From: JAAUTG01 sp964458705
Lineage (GTDB): Bacteria > Bacteroidota > Bacteroidia > Chitinophagales > Saprospiraceae
Direction: 5' to 3'
DNA length: 64,000 nt
NCBI GenBank assembly: GCA_964458705.1
Contig: CAYWKD010000013.1
Location: 1 to 64,000, forward strand
The translations under genes and the position numbers were made by a program. Below the pieces are notes generated by a model. The model made no database searches. It was not told the DNA's origin and saw only the letters and a list, made by a program, of their open reading frames with translations. Of the stretch, positions 1-8,601 are shown piece by piece; position 1 is the first letter of the stretch, and each line of letters begins with the position of its first letter.

Positions 1-414
1 TTTTTTTCAACAAATGCTTTTTTTTGTCTTTTTTTTCGATGTGAAGTACTTGCATATTTGTATTGTCGAAAGGAAATAACGACAAGAATAAACGCTCAAA
101 AAGATGAGTGATTCAACTTTGAAAGATAGAAATCTGATATAAAGAGTCGAAGGTTGATGAAAGAAATGTCTTGCTGAACATCACAAAAACCGATTTAATT
201 GCCAATAAAGTGAAGACTTTCTGATGTTTCAGTAGGATGTTTCTAACCTAAGGCTTGAAAAGACTTATTTAATTGTTTGCATTTGATTCCATGAACATAT
301 TGAAGTCTGTTGAAACCAACCTTAACAAAACCAAAAATATAGGCTTGAATGAGAGCCAAAAGATTAGGTATAAATTCGTTCTTTTTCATGAGATTATAAC
401 TTATTGATGTGAGT

Positions 415-445
415 CTTGCCCTTCGCCGAGGGCAAGCTACTTTTT
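415..445 (+). terminator. Rho-independent terminator-like hairpin
   Basis: CTTGCCCT (415-422) pairs with AGGGCAAG (429-436) around a 6-base loop, and TACTTTTT follows directly. The T-run is on the + strand, but no + strand protein gene precedes it in the window. It would suit a small RNA or an untranslated transcript. Confidence 0.45.
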
Positions 446-516
446 CCAATAAGTTTACAAAATTAGGTGATTGCTAGTGTCTTTATAAATTACCAGAAAC
501 CGATTATGGTATGTTG

Positions 517-545
517 ATGGGAGCATAAATTGCTCCCATTTTTAA
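517..545 (+). terminator. Rho-independent terminator
   Basis: ATGGGAGCA (517-525) and TGCTCCCAT (531-539) form a perfect 9-bp stem with a 5-base loop, followed by a T-run. This is the classic form of an intrinsic terminator on the + strand. No coding gene lies upstream in the window. Confidence 0.6.
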
Positions 546-659
546 AATTTTTTTGAAGGCACAACTTAAAGATACAGATAACAAATCGAATTAGAAATTG
601 TAACCTCGTTAACCAAAGAGTTTTTCATGAGTTCACAAATTAGCACTGGGGTTATTTGA

Positions 660-688
660 AGCCACATCAAAGCGATGTGGCTTTTTTA
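660..688 (+). terminator. Rho-independent terminator
   Basis: AGCCACATC (660-668) pairs with GATGTGGCT (674-682) around a 5-base loop, followed by TTTTTATT. The stem is perfect and the T-run is on the + strand. The hemA gene next to it runs on the other strand and ends at 735, so this does not terminate hemA. About 115 bases separate it from the preceding terminator, room for a small RNA. Confidence 0.6.
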
Positions 689-734
689 TTGTTAAATACT
701 TCAGAATTTAGCTTTTTACAAAATGACTTTTCAT

Positions 735-1958
735 CTATTGAATGACTACTTCTCTTGCTGCTTTCATCGGAATTCCAATGCAGCGCTTCTCCATATAAGT
801 CATCATGCGCTCTAGCAATTCTTTCGTATCCTCATCCAGTGCATCTACTTCATTTTTAAAAACGTGGTTCATGGCATGTGATTTGATTGCTTTAATTTCA
901 CTTGGAACTGTACGCATCGCTTTTTCAATTCTACGCTGTGAGTAGAGCATTGGGAATTCGTTTAAGTATTGATCTAATATTTTATGTGCTTTTTTAACTT
1001 CTGCTTGTCGGAATGAGAGGTTGACCTTTGCCATCGCCCTGATATCTTCTACCTCAACATATTCTGCATTGAATTCAGATAGAAATACCTTGTCAACATT
1101 ATTGGGGATAGACAGATCAATGATTAGCTTGATATCAGTATCCTTGCCTAATAATCCTTGATAAATATCTTCAGTAATGATCGGCTCAGTTGCTCCTGTG
1201 CAAACAATCATACAATCGAAACCTTTTTTATATGCTTCCAGATCAGTTAGAGCAATTGCCTTTCCACCAAGTGAAGCCGCTAGTGTTTCCGCTTTTCCAA
1301 TACTTCGATTACTTACTGTTACATTTGTAAAGTTGTACTTGACTAGAAACTTTGATACTAGCATATTTGTCTGACCAGCACCGATCATCAAAATTCTAGC
1401 ATCTCTAGGCAGATGAAAATCCAATAAGCGTTGAGCAGCTAATGAAGCTACAGAAATGGGCTTTTCACCAATCCTAGTATTTGAATAAACATCTTTAGAA
1501 GCCACAACTGCTGTATCAATAGCAAGACGAATATCATCTCCCGTCAAACCCATTTCTTTGGATTGAGCATAGGCTTCACGTATTTGTCTCAGTATCTCGC
1601 GTTCACCAACTACCATAGAGTCGGTGGAAGCTGCTACTGCAAATAAGTGCTCAAGAGCAACATTTCCTTCGTATAACTTAACAGACTCCTCAATCTGACT
1701 TGCATCTAAATCTGAATTGATTGCTTTGAAAAAATTATATTGAAAAGCAGGTGTTATCTCTTCCTTTGTAGAGAAGAAATACATTACTCTGTTACAAGTA
1801 GCTAGGTACATAATTTCATCGAAATGAAAAGTTGTCTTCAGGTGGTGCAATTGATGATTCAACTCCTCACTAGAGTTATACTTCAACACGAAGTCACCTA
1901 TATTGCTGACGTTTATCTGACGGTGTGTAACCGTTAATATTTTGTAAGTATCAAGCAT
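735..1958 (-). CDS. hemA: Glutamyl-tRNA reductase
   Basis: It reduces glutamyl-tRNA to glutamate-1-semialdehyde, the committed step of C5-pathway tetrapyrrole (heme) synthesis in the cytosol. The 407-residue length suits the family. The catalytic cysteine sits in TCNR (Cys55), the conserved VVGEREILRQ segment is near 116-125, the NADPH-binding Rossmann loop GAGQTN is near 193-198, and an all-helical dimerisation domain fills the C-terminus. It starts with ATG at 1958 and runs away from the protease gene at 2142. A Bacteroidota-type promoter lies upstream (2056-2086). hemD lies 3.4 kb away and the heme A synthase gene ctaA at 43.6 kb, so heme genes are scattered in this window. The assignment is secure. 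Confidence 0.95.
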   Translation of the reverse strand: MLDTYKILTVTHRQINVSNIGDFVLKYNSSEELNHQLHHLKTTFHFDEIMYLATCNRVMYFFSTKEEITPAFQYNFFKAINSDLDASQIEESVKLYEGNVALEHLFAVAASTDSMVVGEREILRQIREAYAQSKEMGLTGDDIRLAIDTAVVASKDVYSNTRIGEKPISVASLAAQRLLDFHLPRDARILMIGAGQTNMLVSKFLVKYNFTNVTVSNRSIGKAETLAASLGGKAIALTDLEAYKKGFDCMIVCTGATEPIITEDIYQGLLGKDTDIKLIIDLSIPNNVDKVFLSEFNAEYVEVEDIRAMAKVNLSFRQAEVKKAHKILDQYLNEFPMLYSQRRIEKAMRTVPSEIKAIKSHAMNHVFKNEVDALDEDTKELLERMMTYMEKRCIGIPMKAAREVVIQ

Positions 1959-1974
1959 TACTGATAAGAATTAA

Positions 1975-1982
1975 TAACTTTG
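1975..1982 (+). promoter_or_regulatory. TAnnTTTG box upstream of the metalloprotease gene
   Basis: TAACTTTG matches the Bacteroidota -7 consensus on the + strand, but no TTTG lies at the expected spacing upstream, and the implied leader to the gene at 2142 would be about 150 bases. It is therefore only a candidate. Confidence 0.25.
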
Positions 1983-2055
1983 TATTGATAACTCTGCCTA
2001 ACAAATGTATTGTTTACCTTTCTGCTCAATGTCATATTATTGTAAACCCGCTAAA

Positions 2056-2086
2056 CAAAATTATAATTTGTACTTTTTCCAAACAA
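2056..2086 (-). promoter_or_regulatory. Predicted promoter of hemA (TTG-N20-TAnnTTTG)
   Basis: Read on the minus strand, a TAATTTTG box (2063-2056) matches the Bacteroidota -7 consensus TAnnTTTG, and a TTG (2086-2084) lies 20 bases upstream at the -33 position. Transcription would begin near 2048, giving a leader of about 90 bases. The match is by eye. Confidence 0.4.
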
Positions 2087-2141
2087 TTACCAAAGAGCCG
2101 AAATATTGTCCATAATTTAATAGAAGCAGCAATCTTAAAGC

Positions 2142-4379
2142 ATGAAGCACGTTTTTCTAATCAAAAAATTAAGCAGAATGAGCGTTAAACAAATTTTACT
2201 TTTCACCTTTTTAGTCCTGACTCATATGCTACAAGGTCAAAAGTATTGGTTTCCCTTTCAACCCCCAAATGCAATCGTCAACAAATATAATGACGTAAAT
2301 CATTCACAATTTTTATCATTGGATACAAGCACTCTAAAATTACATCTATGGAATGCCTCAGAAGAGTTTCAGGTTGAATGGTCAGCAGCAAATACTATTT
2401 TTTTACCACTAGCTGATGGAACACTATCTCCCTTCGCCGTTTTGGAGTCTTCGATTGTGAAAGAAGGCTTTGCTAAAAAGCATCCCGAAATAAAAACATT
2501 CATAGCACAAAGCAAAGATAAGAAATACACTGCAAGAATAGACTGGACAAAAAATGGACTCCATGCTTATATAAGCGGAGGCGAGACGACTCAACTCATT
2601 GACCCTATCAAAGGTAGCAAAACGCAATACATCGTATATGATCTTAATCAATTAAATTACAAATCATCAATTTCATGTGCCACAGAGGCACTATCAGATG
2701 CTATTCCTATTGATGAAAGTATCGCAAATCAAGCGATTGGTGAAGAGCTCCGAATTTTAGAGATGGCCATCTCAACAACGGGGGAATTTGCTCGTGCTAG
2801 CATCACCGATACCGAAGACCCTCTATCTGTTGTTATTACCTTAACCAATCGTTTAAATGCCATTTATGAACGTGATCTCTCCCTCAGATTTGTATTAGTG
2901 GATAATAACGATCAACTCATTTTTAGTGATCCTGATACTGATCCTTTCAACAATAGAAGTGGCACTATTCTTAGCGATAATGTAGAAATACTTGATTCGA
3001 TCATTGGCAGAGAAAATTATGATATTGGTCATGTCATTTCGGCTGATATCACAGGAGGTATTGCAGGGCAAGCAATATTAGCAGGCGTATGTTCTAGTAC
3101 TAAGGGAGCTGCAGTTTCTAGCTTCTTCGATTCCAATAATGATGTACTCGGAGCACAAAATGGCTTACTCGAAACATTTGCTCATGAGGTGGGACATCAA
3201 CTTGGTGCCAGCCACACTTGGAATAGTTGTGGCAATGCCAATCAAGGTCAACGTAGTTCTAGCTCTGCGGTAGAGCCGGGCAGTGGCACCACCATTATGT
3301 CTTACTCAGGTGCGTGTGGCTCTGATAATATTTCACCAAGTATCCAGTATTTTCATGGCTTCAGCATTATGCAAATGAACCAGCTATTGAGCAGCGTGAG
3401 TTGTGAAGAAGAGATCGCTACAGGAAATATTCCTCCCAACATTACTATCCTACACCCCGAAGGACTTTATATTCCAATCAACACACCTTTTGAACTGACT
3501 GCGGCAGCTAACGACCCCAATGATGATTTGTTGACTTATTCTTGGGAGCAGTTTGACTTGGGTTCTGCTACCGCACTTGGGTTTCCTGCTGGAAGTGCAC
3601 CTAGTTTCACAACCCTACTGCCAGACTCTTCTGGGAACAGAATACTGCCTAAACGCATCAATTTGCTGCTAAACAGAGAGGATATAGCAGAAGTATTGCC
3701 ATTCTATGAGAGAGATTTTGAATTTAGAGTAGTGGTGAGAGATAATAACCCCAACGGAGGAGGAGTAACACAGAAACGTTATAAATTTAGCTCAACAGAA
3801 CAGGCTAGCAACTTTAGAATAAACATATTAAACGAGCGAGGTTCGGAATTGAATGGGCAGCAGGAGATAGATGTCCTGTGGGAAGTAGGCAATACTGACC
3901 AACCTCCCGTTAACTGTAATGCAGTGGATATTCTACTCTCTTACAATAATGGGCTTACATATCCTGACACGCTTGCTCATGCTGCTCCCAATACAGGTAT
4001 TGCTACGGTAGTTGTCCCCAACAAAGCAACACGACGTGGACGTCTCAAAGTAAAAGCTGCGAATAATATTTTCTTTGATATATCAGATCAATTCTTTACA
4101 ATTTTGGAGGATGACTTAACAAATACAAATGACGAATCTTTTACAAAATTCACGATTGCACCAAATCCTAGCAACGAGTATGTATTTATACAACTTCCAA
4201 AGCAGCTTTCAAACACTGCTTCACTCACGTTGTGGAATATCAATGGAGAACTGCTCAAAAAAATAGCGCCCTCCAAGCAGCAAATCAAGCTAGATTTATC
4301 TATATTTCCTTCGAGTATGTACTTTCTAAAATTAGAAGATGAAAATGGATTTTGGGTAGAAAAAGTAATAAAAAAGTAA
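2142..4379 (+). CDS. Secreted reprolysin-type zinc metalloprotease with T9SS sorting domain
   Basis: A 745-residue protein that should be exported by Sec and then carried over the outer membrane by the type IX system. A hydrophobic signal segment lies within residues 16-32, so the start could also be the ATG at 2178. The zinc site HEVGHQLGASH is at about 348-358 and is followed by an IMSYSGAC Met-turn, the pattern of metzincin proteases of the M12B/reprolysin type. A region near 440-620 resembles Ig/PKD-like domains of surface proteins. The last ~80 residues (from IAPNPS) are a type A sorting domain ending in basic residues. The substrate is unknown. Two bases separate its stop from the likely start of the DUF4271 gene. 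Confidence 0.85.
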   Translation: MKHVFLIKKLSRMSVKQILLFTFLVLTHMLQGQKYWFPFQPPNAIVNKYNDVNHSQFLSLDTSTLKLHLWNASEEFQVEWSAANTIFLPLADGTLSPFAVLESSIVKEGFAKKHPEIKTFIAQSKDKKYTARIDWTKNGLHAYISGGETTQLIDPIKGSKTQYIVYDLNQLNYKSSISCATEALSDAIPIDESIANQAIGEELRILEMAISTTGEFARASITDTEDPLSVVITLTNRLNAIYERDLSLRFVLVDNNDQLIFSDPDTDPFNNRSGTILSDNVEILDSIIGRENYDIGHVISADITGGIAGQAILAGVCSSTKGAAVSSFFDSNNDVLGAQNGLLETFAHEVGHQLGASHTWNSCGNANQGQRSSSSAVEPGSGTTIMSYSGACGSDNISPSIQYFHGFSIMQMNQLLSSVSCEEEIATGNIPPNITILHPEGLYIPINTPFELTAAANDPNDDLLTYSWEQFDLGSATALGFPAGSAPSFTTLLPDSSGNRILPKRINLLLNREDIAEVLPFYERDFEFRVVVRDNNPNGGGVTQKRYKFSSTEQASNFRINILNERGSELNGQQEIDVLWEVGNTDQPPVNCNAVDILLSYNNGLTYPDTLAHAAPNTGIATVVVPNKATRRGRLKVKAANNIFFDISDQFFTILEDDLTNTNDESFTKFTIAPNPSNEYVFIQLPKQLSNTASLTLWNINGELLKKIAPSKQQIKLDLSIFPSSMYFLKLEDENGFWVEKVIKK

Positions 4380-4381
4380 AA

Positions 4382-5287
4382 TTGAAAACTTTTCGATTGG
4401 AAAATAGAGTATCAATAAAATGGTTGCTTATGTGTATTACACTACTTGTAGGACAAATGTTATTTGCTCAAGGAACTAACAATCCCTTCGAAATTGAGCA
4501 TCGCCTATCAGTATCAAACACTTCCGCTGCAAAAGAAATAAGTAAAAATCCTTTTGAGCTTGTGCGTCAGCCATCAAAAAAAAGCAATAGAAGAGCTGAA
4601 AAAGTCATCAACATGCGCCCTATTTCTGATGCTCCTAAGCCTCAACATTTATTAGCTATTGCACTGATAGCCATTGTCCCAGTCACGTTTCTATTCACGC
4701 TATTCAGAAACTATTTCAATCAAGCCTATCAAAATGTAATCAGTGGCAACACACTGGTTCAAAGCCTTAGAGAATATACGAGCACTGCCGTTATTCCGAC
4801 TAATCTTTGGTACTTAGCAGCCCTTCTTAATATTGGTATTTTCCTAGCATTGGCTTTACGTATCAAAGCGCTAAGCATCACACAAAATCTTTTGCACGAT
4901 GTCTTGATTTGCATTGGAATAGTAGGAGCATTAATTTTTATTAAGCATCTAGTATTACAAATTATCCATTTTGTATTTCCTATTGGCAGAACTGTTCGCC
5001 AGTATAATTATCTCATCATTCTCTTTGGTATTGTACTAGGTGTTGCGCTATTACCTGTTAATATTGCATTATTATATACTCCTGAAGAATTAACTTATAG
5101 CGTTTTATGGGTAGGATTAGGACTAATAATCGTCAGCTATACTGTTCGTGGATTCAGGGGGCTAGTGATCGGCAATACTTTACTCACTTCCTATGGGTTT
5201 CACTTTTTGTTGTATATTTGCACTGTGGAAATAGCTCCTATTTTGATTTTAATAAAATTTGCCTCGTTGTATTCAGGTAAATTCTAA
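4382..5287 (+). CDS. DUF4271 multi-pass membrane protein
   Basis: The C-terminal two thirds form about six to seven membrane segments of the DUF4271 type, a Bacteroidota family of unknown function often found next to hemD, as here. I place the start at the TTG at 4382 because it gives a normal signal peptide (basic n-region with RLENR and IKW, hydrophobic core, ending MLFAQG) and lies two bases after the protease stop. The frame stays open to a TTG at 4352, which would overlap the protease, and the first ATG is at 4430 but would remove the positive residues. The linker at about 30-80 repeats an NPFE(I/L) motif twice. About 301 residues. Confidence 0.75.
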   Translation: MKTFRLENRVSIKWLLMCITLLVGQMLFAQGTNNPFEIEHRLSVSNTSAAKEISKNPFELVRQPSKKSNRRAEKVINMRPISDAPKPQHLLAIALIAIVPVTFLFTLFRNYFNQAYQNVISGNTLVQSLREYTSTAVIPTNLWYLAALLNIGIFLALALRIKALSITQNLLHDVLICIGIVGALIFIKHLVLQIIHFVFPIGRTVRQYNYLIILFGIVLGVALLPVNIALLYTPEELTYSVLWVGLGLIIVSYTVRGFRGLVIGNTLLTSYGFHFLLYICTVEIAPILILIKFASLYSGKF

Positions 5288-5355
5288 GTGATCTGAACTA
5301 ATAAGTTTTCTGTTCACTTTACTCAATAGGAGGAGTAAAAAAAACTAGATATTGA

Positions 5356-6141
5356 ATGGCCACAGCAGGTAAAGAAACAAGCGTGGAGACATATAAGCCA
5401 GTTAAAACGATTTTAGTCTCTCAGCCCAAACCCGAGCGATCACCTTATTTTGAGTTAGCAGACCGATACGATATAAAAATTGATTGGCGTCCGTTCATTC
5501 ATGTAGAAGGACTGACAGCAAAGGAATTTAGAAAGCAACGTATTCGTCCTAATGAATTCTCTGCAGTCATCTTCACGAGTAAAAATGCCATAGACCACTT
5601 CTTTCGCTTATGCGAAGAATTACGCATAGAAATGTCTCAGGATACTAGGTACTTTTGTTTATCAGAAGCAATTGCTAATTACTTACAAAAATTCATCGTC
5701 TACAGAAAGCGCAAAGTATTCATTGGAAAAAAGACGATTAGTGACTTGGCACCGCATCTACAAAAGTACAAATCAAAAGAAAATTTCTTACTTCCCTGCT
5801 CTAACTTAGGAAGCAAATATGTCTCTGATTTTTTGACGAAAGAGAAATTCAACTGGCAAGATGCTTTGATGTATCGCACCGTAAGTAGCGATCTTTCTGA
5901 TCTTAGTGATGTAACCTATGATATATTAGTCTTCTTCTCTCCTTTGGGCATTAAATCTCTGTATGAAAACTTTCCGAGCTTTGAGCAAAACGATACTCGG
6001 TTAGCGATTTTTGGGGACATCACTAGTGAAGCAGTGAAAAAAAGAGGTTTGACGATTAATATTAAAGCACCCGCACCAGGTATTCCTTCTATGACAATGG
6101 CACTCGAAGAGTATATTCAAAGGGCGAACCTTACAGAGTAG
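5356..6141 (+). CDS. hemD: Uroporphyrinogen-III synthase
   Basis: It closes and inverts ring D of hydroxymethylbilane to give uroporphyrinogen III for heme. The 261 residues show the two-domain HemD layout, with the VIFTSKNAIDHFF segment (about 72-84) and, in the second half, FFSPLGIKSL. Sequence conservation is low in this family; the call rests on those segments and on linkage to DUF4271, a common Bacteroidota arrangement. A purine-rich TAGGAGGAG lies about 20 bases before the ATG. The Nudix gene follows by 28 bases, so the two may be co-transcribed. Confidence 0.82.
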   Translation: MATAGKETSVETYKPVKTILVSQPKPERSPYFELADRYDIKIDWRPFIHVEGLTAKEFRKQRIRPNEFSAVIFTSKNAIDHFFRLCEELRIEMSQDTRYFCLSEAIANYLQKFIVYRKRKVFIGKKTISDLAPHLQKYKSKENFLLPCSNLGSKYVSDFLTKEKFNWQDALMYRTVSSDLSDLSDVTYDILVFFSPLGIKSLYENFPSFEQNDTRLAIFGDITSEAVKKRGLTINIKAPAPGIPSMTMALEEYIQRANLTE

Positions 6142-6169
6142 ATAAAGTAAAAGTTGATGTTAATTTCTT

Positions 6170-6802
6170 ATGATTATTAATCAAATATCATCAGCACTCA
6201 AACAGCCCTTGCCTGGTGTTGAAGCTCAACTAAAAATGGCGAATATTGGGCGAATGATAAAACCGTCAAAACCAGAAAAAGTGCGTCTTGCTAGTGTATT
6301 AATCTTACTCTACCAAGATGGAGCAACTTGGCAAATGCCACTCATTCAACGACAAGACAATAACCCAAATGACAAGCATAATGGTCAAATTAGTCTTCCT
6401 GGAGGGAAGCACGAAAAAAGCGATAAATCCCTATCGTTTACAGCACTTCGAGAAGCGGAGGAAGAAATTGGCGTTGCCGCTGAAAAGATCACCTTACTTG
6501 GTCAACTTACTCAGTTGTATGTGCCAGTCAGTAATTTCCTTATTCATCCATTCGTGGGTTTTATTGGAGACATTCCCACTTTTCAGAGGCAGCAGAGCGA
6601 AGTGAAAGCTATCTTAAAAGCACCTCTATCAGTATTACAAGATAAGGCTAATGTTAAATTTACTAACTTAACCATAAGAGAAGGCGTGTATTTAAAAAAT
6701 GTGCCATACTTCGATGTCGGAGGGTATATTGTCTGGGGAGCAACAGCTATGATACTCAATGAATTAGTAGAAGTATTGGAGCGATGCAAAATATCATTTT
6801 GA
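6170..6802 (+). CDS. Nudix hydrolase, CoA pyrophosphatase-like
   Basis: A 210-residue Nudix protein. The Nudix box runs at about 79-101 (GGKHEKSD, then TALREAEEEIG), holding the metal-binding glutamates. The preceding LPGG and the D at SDKSLS fit the CoA-pyrophosphatase (NudL/YeaB) branch, which hydrolyses coenzyme A or acyl-CoA to phosphopantetheine and 3',5'-ADP. Substrate choice is inferred from the box. Its 3' end overlaps by 9 bases the convergent end of the nuclease-like gene at 6794. Confidence 0.85.
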   Translation: MIINQISSALKQPLPGVEAQLKMANIGRMIKPSKPEKVRLASVLILLYQDGATWQMPLIQRQDNNPNDKHNGQISLPGGKHEKSDKSLSFTALREAEEEIGVAAEKITLLGQLTQLYVPVSNFLIHPFVGFIGDIPTFQRQQSEVKAILKAPLSVLQDKANVKFTNLTIREGVYLKNVPYFDVGGYIVWGATAMILNELVEVLERCKISF

Positions 6803-7387
6803 AAATTTGGCAGTAATTCCGTACTCAGTTTGTTGATAGCTTGAAAGCAACGTAGCAGTGTAGGGCTTGTCGAGTAATTCAAATATCTGTTCTTCTACTA
6901 ATCTTCTTTTGGGTTCTAATCCAGCGGGAAGTTCTAACCACAAGATTAGCTTCACCTGACTGGGTTGAGCATTAATTTGCTCATTTAACCATAACCAGCA
7001 CAAGCGATCTGTATTTAGTATCCATTTTTTTAGCCTTGAATGGTTGAGCAGGCGATACCGCCAACGATTCCATTTACTTTTTGCTAAATATTGAGCAATA
7101 AGTCGAATCCCCATGAGTGTTTCTTCCACTTTTTCAATAAACCGATTGGCAAGTATGCGATTGTGATCGTCAAATAAGGTAAGAATATACTCCATCTGCT
7201 TTTCATGCCGATCTTTGTAGTTCTTAACCTCGATCAATAGAATTTCCTCCTGCTCGGTAATACAAATAAAATCTACTGCGGACATCCCCATTCCACTCAT
7301 ACCTTTATAAAAAGGATGGCTGTCGTATTTTTTAACAACCCATTGCTTAGGGAAATTAAACTCTAATCCACTTTCTTTAAAGATCAA
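6794..7387 (-). CDS. PD-(D/E)XK nuclease-like protein coupled to uxuA
   Basis: I do not recognise a named family for this 197-residue protein. Residues 39-55 read as a restriction-endonuclease-fold core: D39 at the end of one strand, then E53-V-K55 in ILLIEVKNY, the D...ExK arrangement of PD-(D/E)XK enzymes. A tryptophan- and arginine-rich helical part follows (about 100-140). It begins with TTG at 7387, whose bases overlap the uxuA stop (TTGA overlap), suggesting translational coupling; the first ATG is only at residue 30 and would cut into the core. Nuclease activity is inferred from the motif. Its role next to a hexuronate gene is unexplained. Confidence 0.6.
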   Translation of the reverse strand: MIFKESGLEFNFPKQWVVKKYDSHPFYKGMSGMGMSAVDFICITEQEEILLIEVKNYKDRHEKQMEYILTLFDDHNRILANRFIEKVEETLMGIRLIAQYLAKSKWNRWRYRLLNHSRLKKWILNTDRLCWLWLNEQINAQPSQVKLILWLELPAGLEPKRRLVEEQIFELLDKPYTATLLSSYQQTEYGITAKFSK

Positions 7388-8589
7388 AGTAACGCTCTTT
7401 TACTAGAAGTGAGATTATCTCTACTGCCCAAAATGCCTAGCTCAAGTCCTCGCAATTCAGCCAAGCCACGAAGACGACCGATAGCAGAATAGCCGGGATT
7501 AGTTTGTTTTCGTAGATCATCTAATATTTGGTGTCCATGATCGGGACGAAAAGCTAATGGACGCTCGTTTTGAGCTTGAGTGGCTAGCAATGCCTTCATT
7601 ACAGCATACATATCAACATCGCCTTCCAAATGTGAGGCTTCGTGAAAATTGCCTAATTCGTCGCGCTTAGTAGCTCTAAGATGAACAAAGTTGATTCGAT
7701 CACCAAAATCGTGTATCATTTGTGATAAATCGTTATCAGGCCTCACTCCAAAAGAACCTGTGCAAAAACACAATCCATTGTTAGGCGAATCAACTGCTGC
7801 TAGCATTGCCTCAACATCTTGTGCTGTACTCATGATGCGTGGCAGACCTAGCAGGGGAAAAGGAGGATCATCAGGATGTATGGCTAAATTAACTTTGCAC
7901 ACTTCTGCTATGGGTACTATTGCTTGTAAAAAAGCAATCAAGTTAGCTCGTAATTTTGTGGCATCTATTCCGCTGTAAGTCGCCAGTAATCTTTGGAAGT
8001 TATCCAGTGATTTTGAACTTTCTGCCGTTCCTCCTGGTAATCCAGCAATGATATAACTGGTTAGTGCTGCTTTTTCTGATTCGGACATAGTCGAGAAGCG
8101 AGCTTCTGCTTTTTGTTGTTCTTCAAATGTATAATCGTCTTTGGCAGTTATGCGTTTTAAAATGAATAATTCAAACGCAATGAAAGCTGCCTTTTCAAAT
8201 CGGAGCGCTAATGCACCATCGGGCATGGGATAAGCCAAATCTGTTCTCAGCCAATCCATTACAGGCATAAAATTATAGACAATGGTTTTGATACCACAGG
8301 CAGATAAGTTGCGGATCGTTGTTTTGTAATTTTCGATGTAAGTTTCATATTGACCACTTCGCCGTTTAATATCTTCATGAACAGGTACGCTTTCCACAAT
8401 TGACCAATTTAGCCCAGCAGCTTCAACAGCTACTTTTCTTTCTTCGATTGCTTCTATTGACCAGACTGCACCATTTGGAATGTCGTGCAGAGCAGTTACA
8501 ATATCTGTCGCACCAGATTGTCTTATATCAGAAAGGGTAACAGGATCATTAGGTCCATACCATCGCCAAGACTCAATAAGTTGTTTCAT
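7384..8589 (-). CDS. uxuA: Mannonate dehydratase
   Basis: It dehydrates D-mannonate to 2-keto-3-deoxy-D-gluconate in hexuronate (glucuronate/pectin/alginate-type) catabolism. The 401-residue TIM barrel shows the family N-terminus SWRWYGPNDPV and the expected metal and substrate segments: IHPDDPPFPLLGLPR, CFCTGSFG, HLRATKRD, HEASHLEGDVDM and FRPDHGHQ. Twelve bases separate it from the upstream SDR gene and it overlaps the nuclease-like gene, so the three form one minus-strand operon. No kdgK, kdgA, uxaC or transporter lies nearby, so the rest of the pathway must be elsewhere. Confidence 0.93.
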   Translation of the reverse strand: MKQLIESWRWYGPNDPVTLSDIRQSGATDIVTALHDIPNGAVWSIEAIEERKVAVEAAGLNWSIVESVPVHEDIKRRSGQYETYIENYKTTIRNLSACGIKTIVYNFMPVMDWLRTDLAYPMPDGALALRFEKAAFIAFELFILKRITAKDDYTFEEQQKAEARFSTMSESEKAALTSYIIAGLPGGTAESSKSLDNFQRLLATYSGIDATKLRANLIAFLQAIVPIAEVCKVNLAIHPDDPPFPLLGLPRIMSTAQDVEAMLAAVDSPNNGLCFCTGSFGVRPDNDLSQMIHDFGDRINFVHLRATKRDELGNFHEASHLEGDVDMYAVMKALLATQAQNERPLAFRPDHGHQILDDLRKQTNPGYSAIGRLRGLAELRGLELGILGSRDNLTSSKRALL

Positions 8590-8601
8590 TAGCTATCAGT
8601 T

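Larger units (their letters stand above)
1..734. other. Gene-poor left end with three + strand terminator-like hairpins
   Basis: I find no convincing protein gene here. The first 40 bases are unusually T-rich. A 68-codon reading frame on the minus strand (243-449) has no start signal or family I can name. Three hairpins, each followed by a run of T on the + strand, lie at 415-445, 517-545 and 660-688 and are listed separately. The terminators suggest short + strand transcripts, possibly small RNAs, but no promoter stands out. Confidence 0.5.

Noticed and set aside
243..449. 68-codon minus-strand reading frame, possibly a transposase tail
   Set aside because: It has no recognisable family match by eye, no start signal, and contains the terminator-like hairpin at 415-445. 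I cannot support a gene or an insertion sequence remnant.
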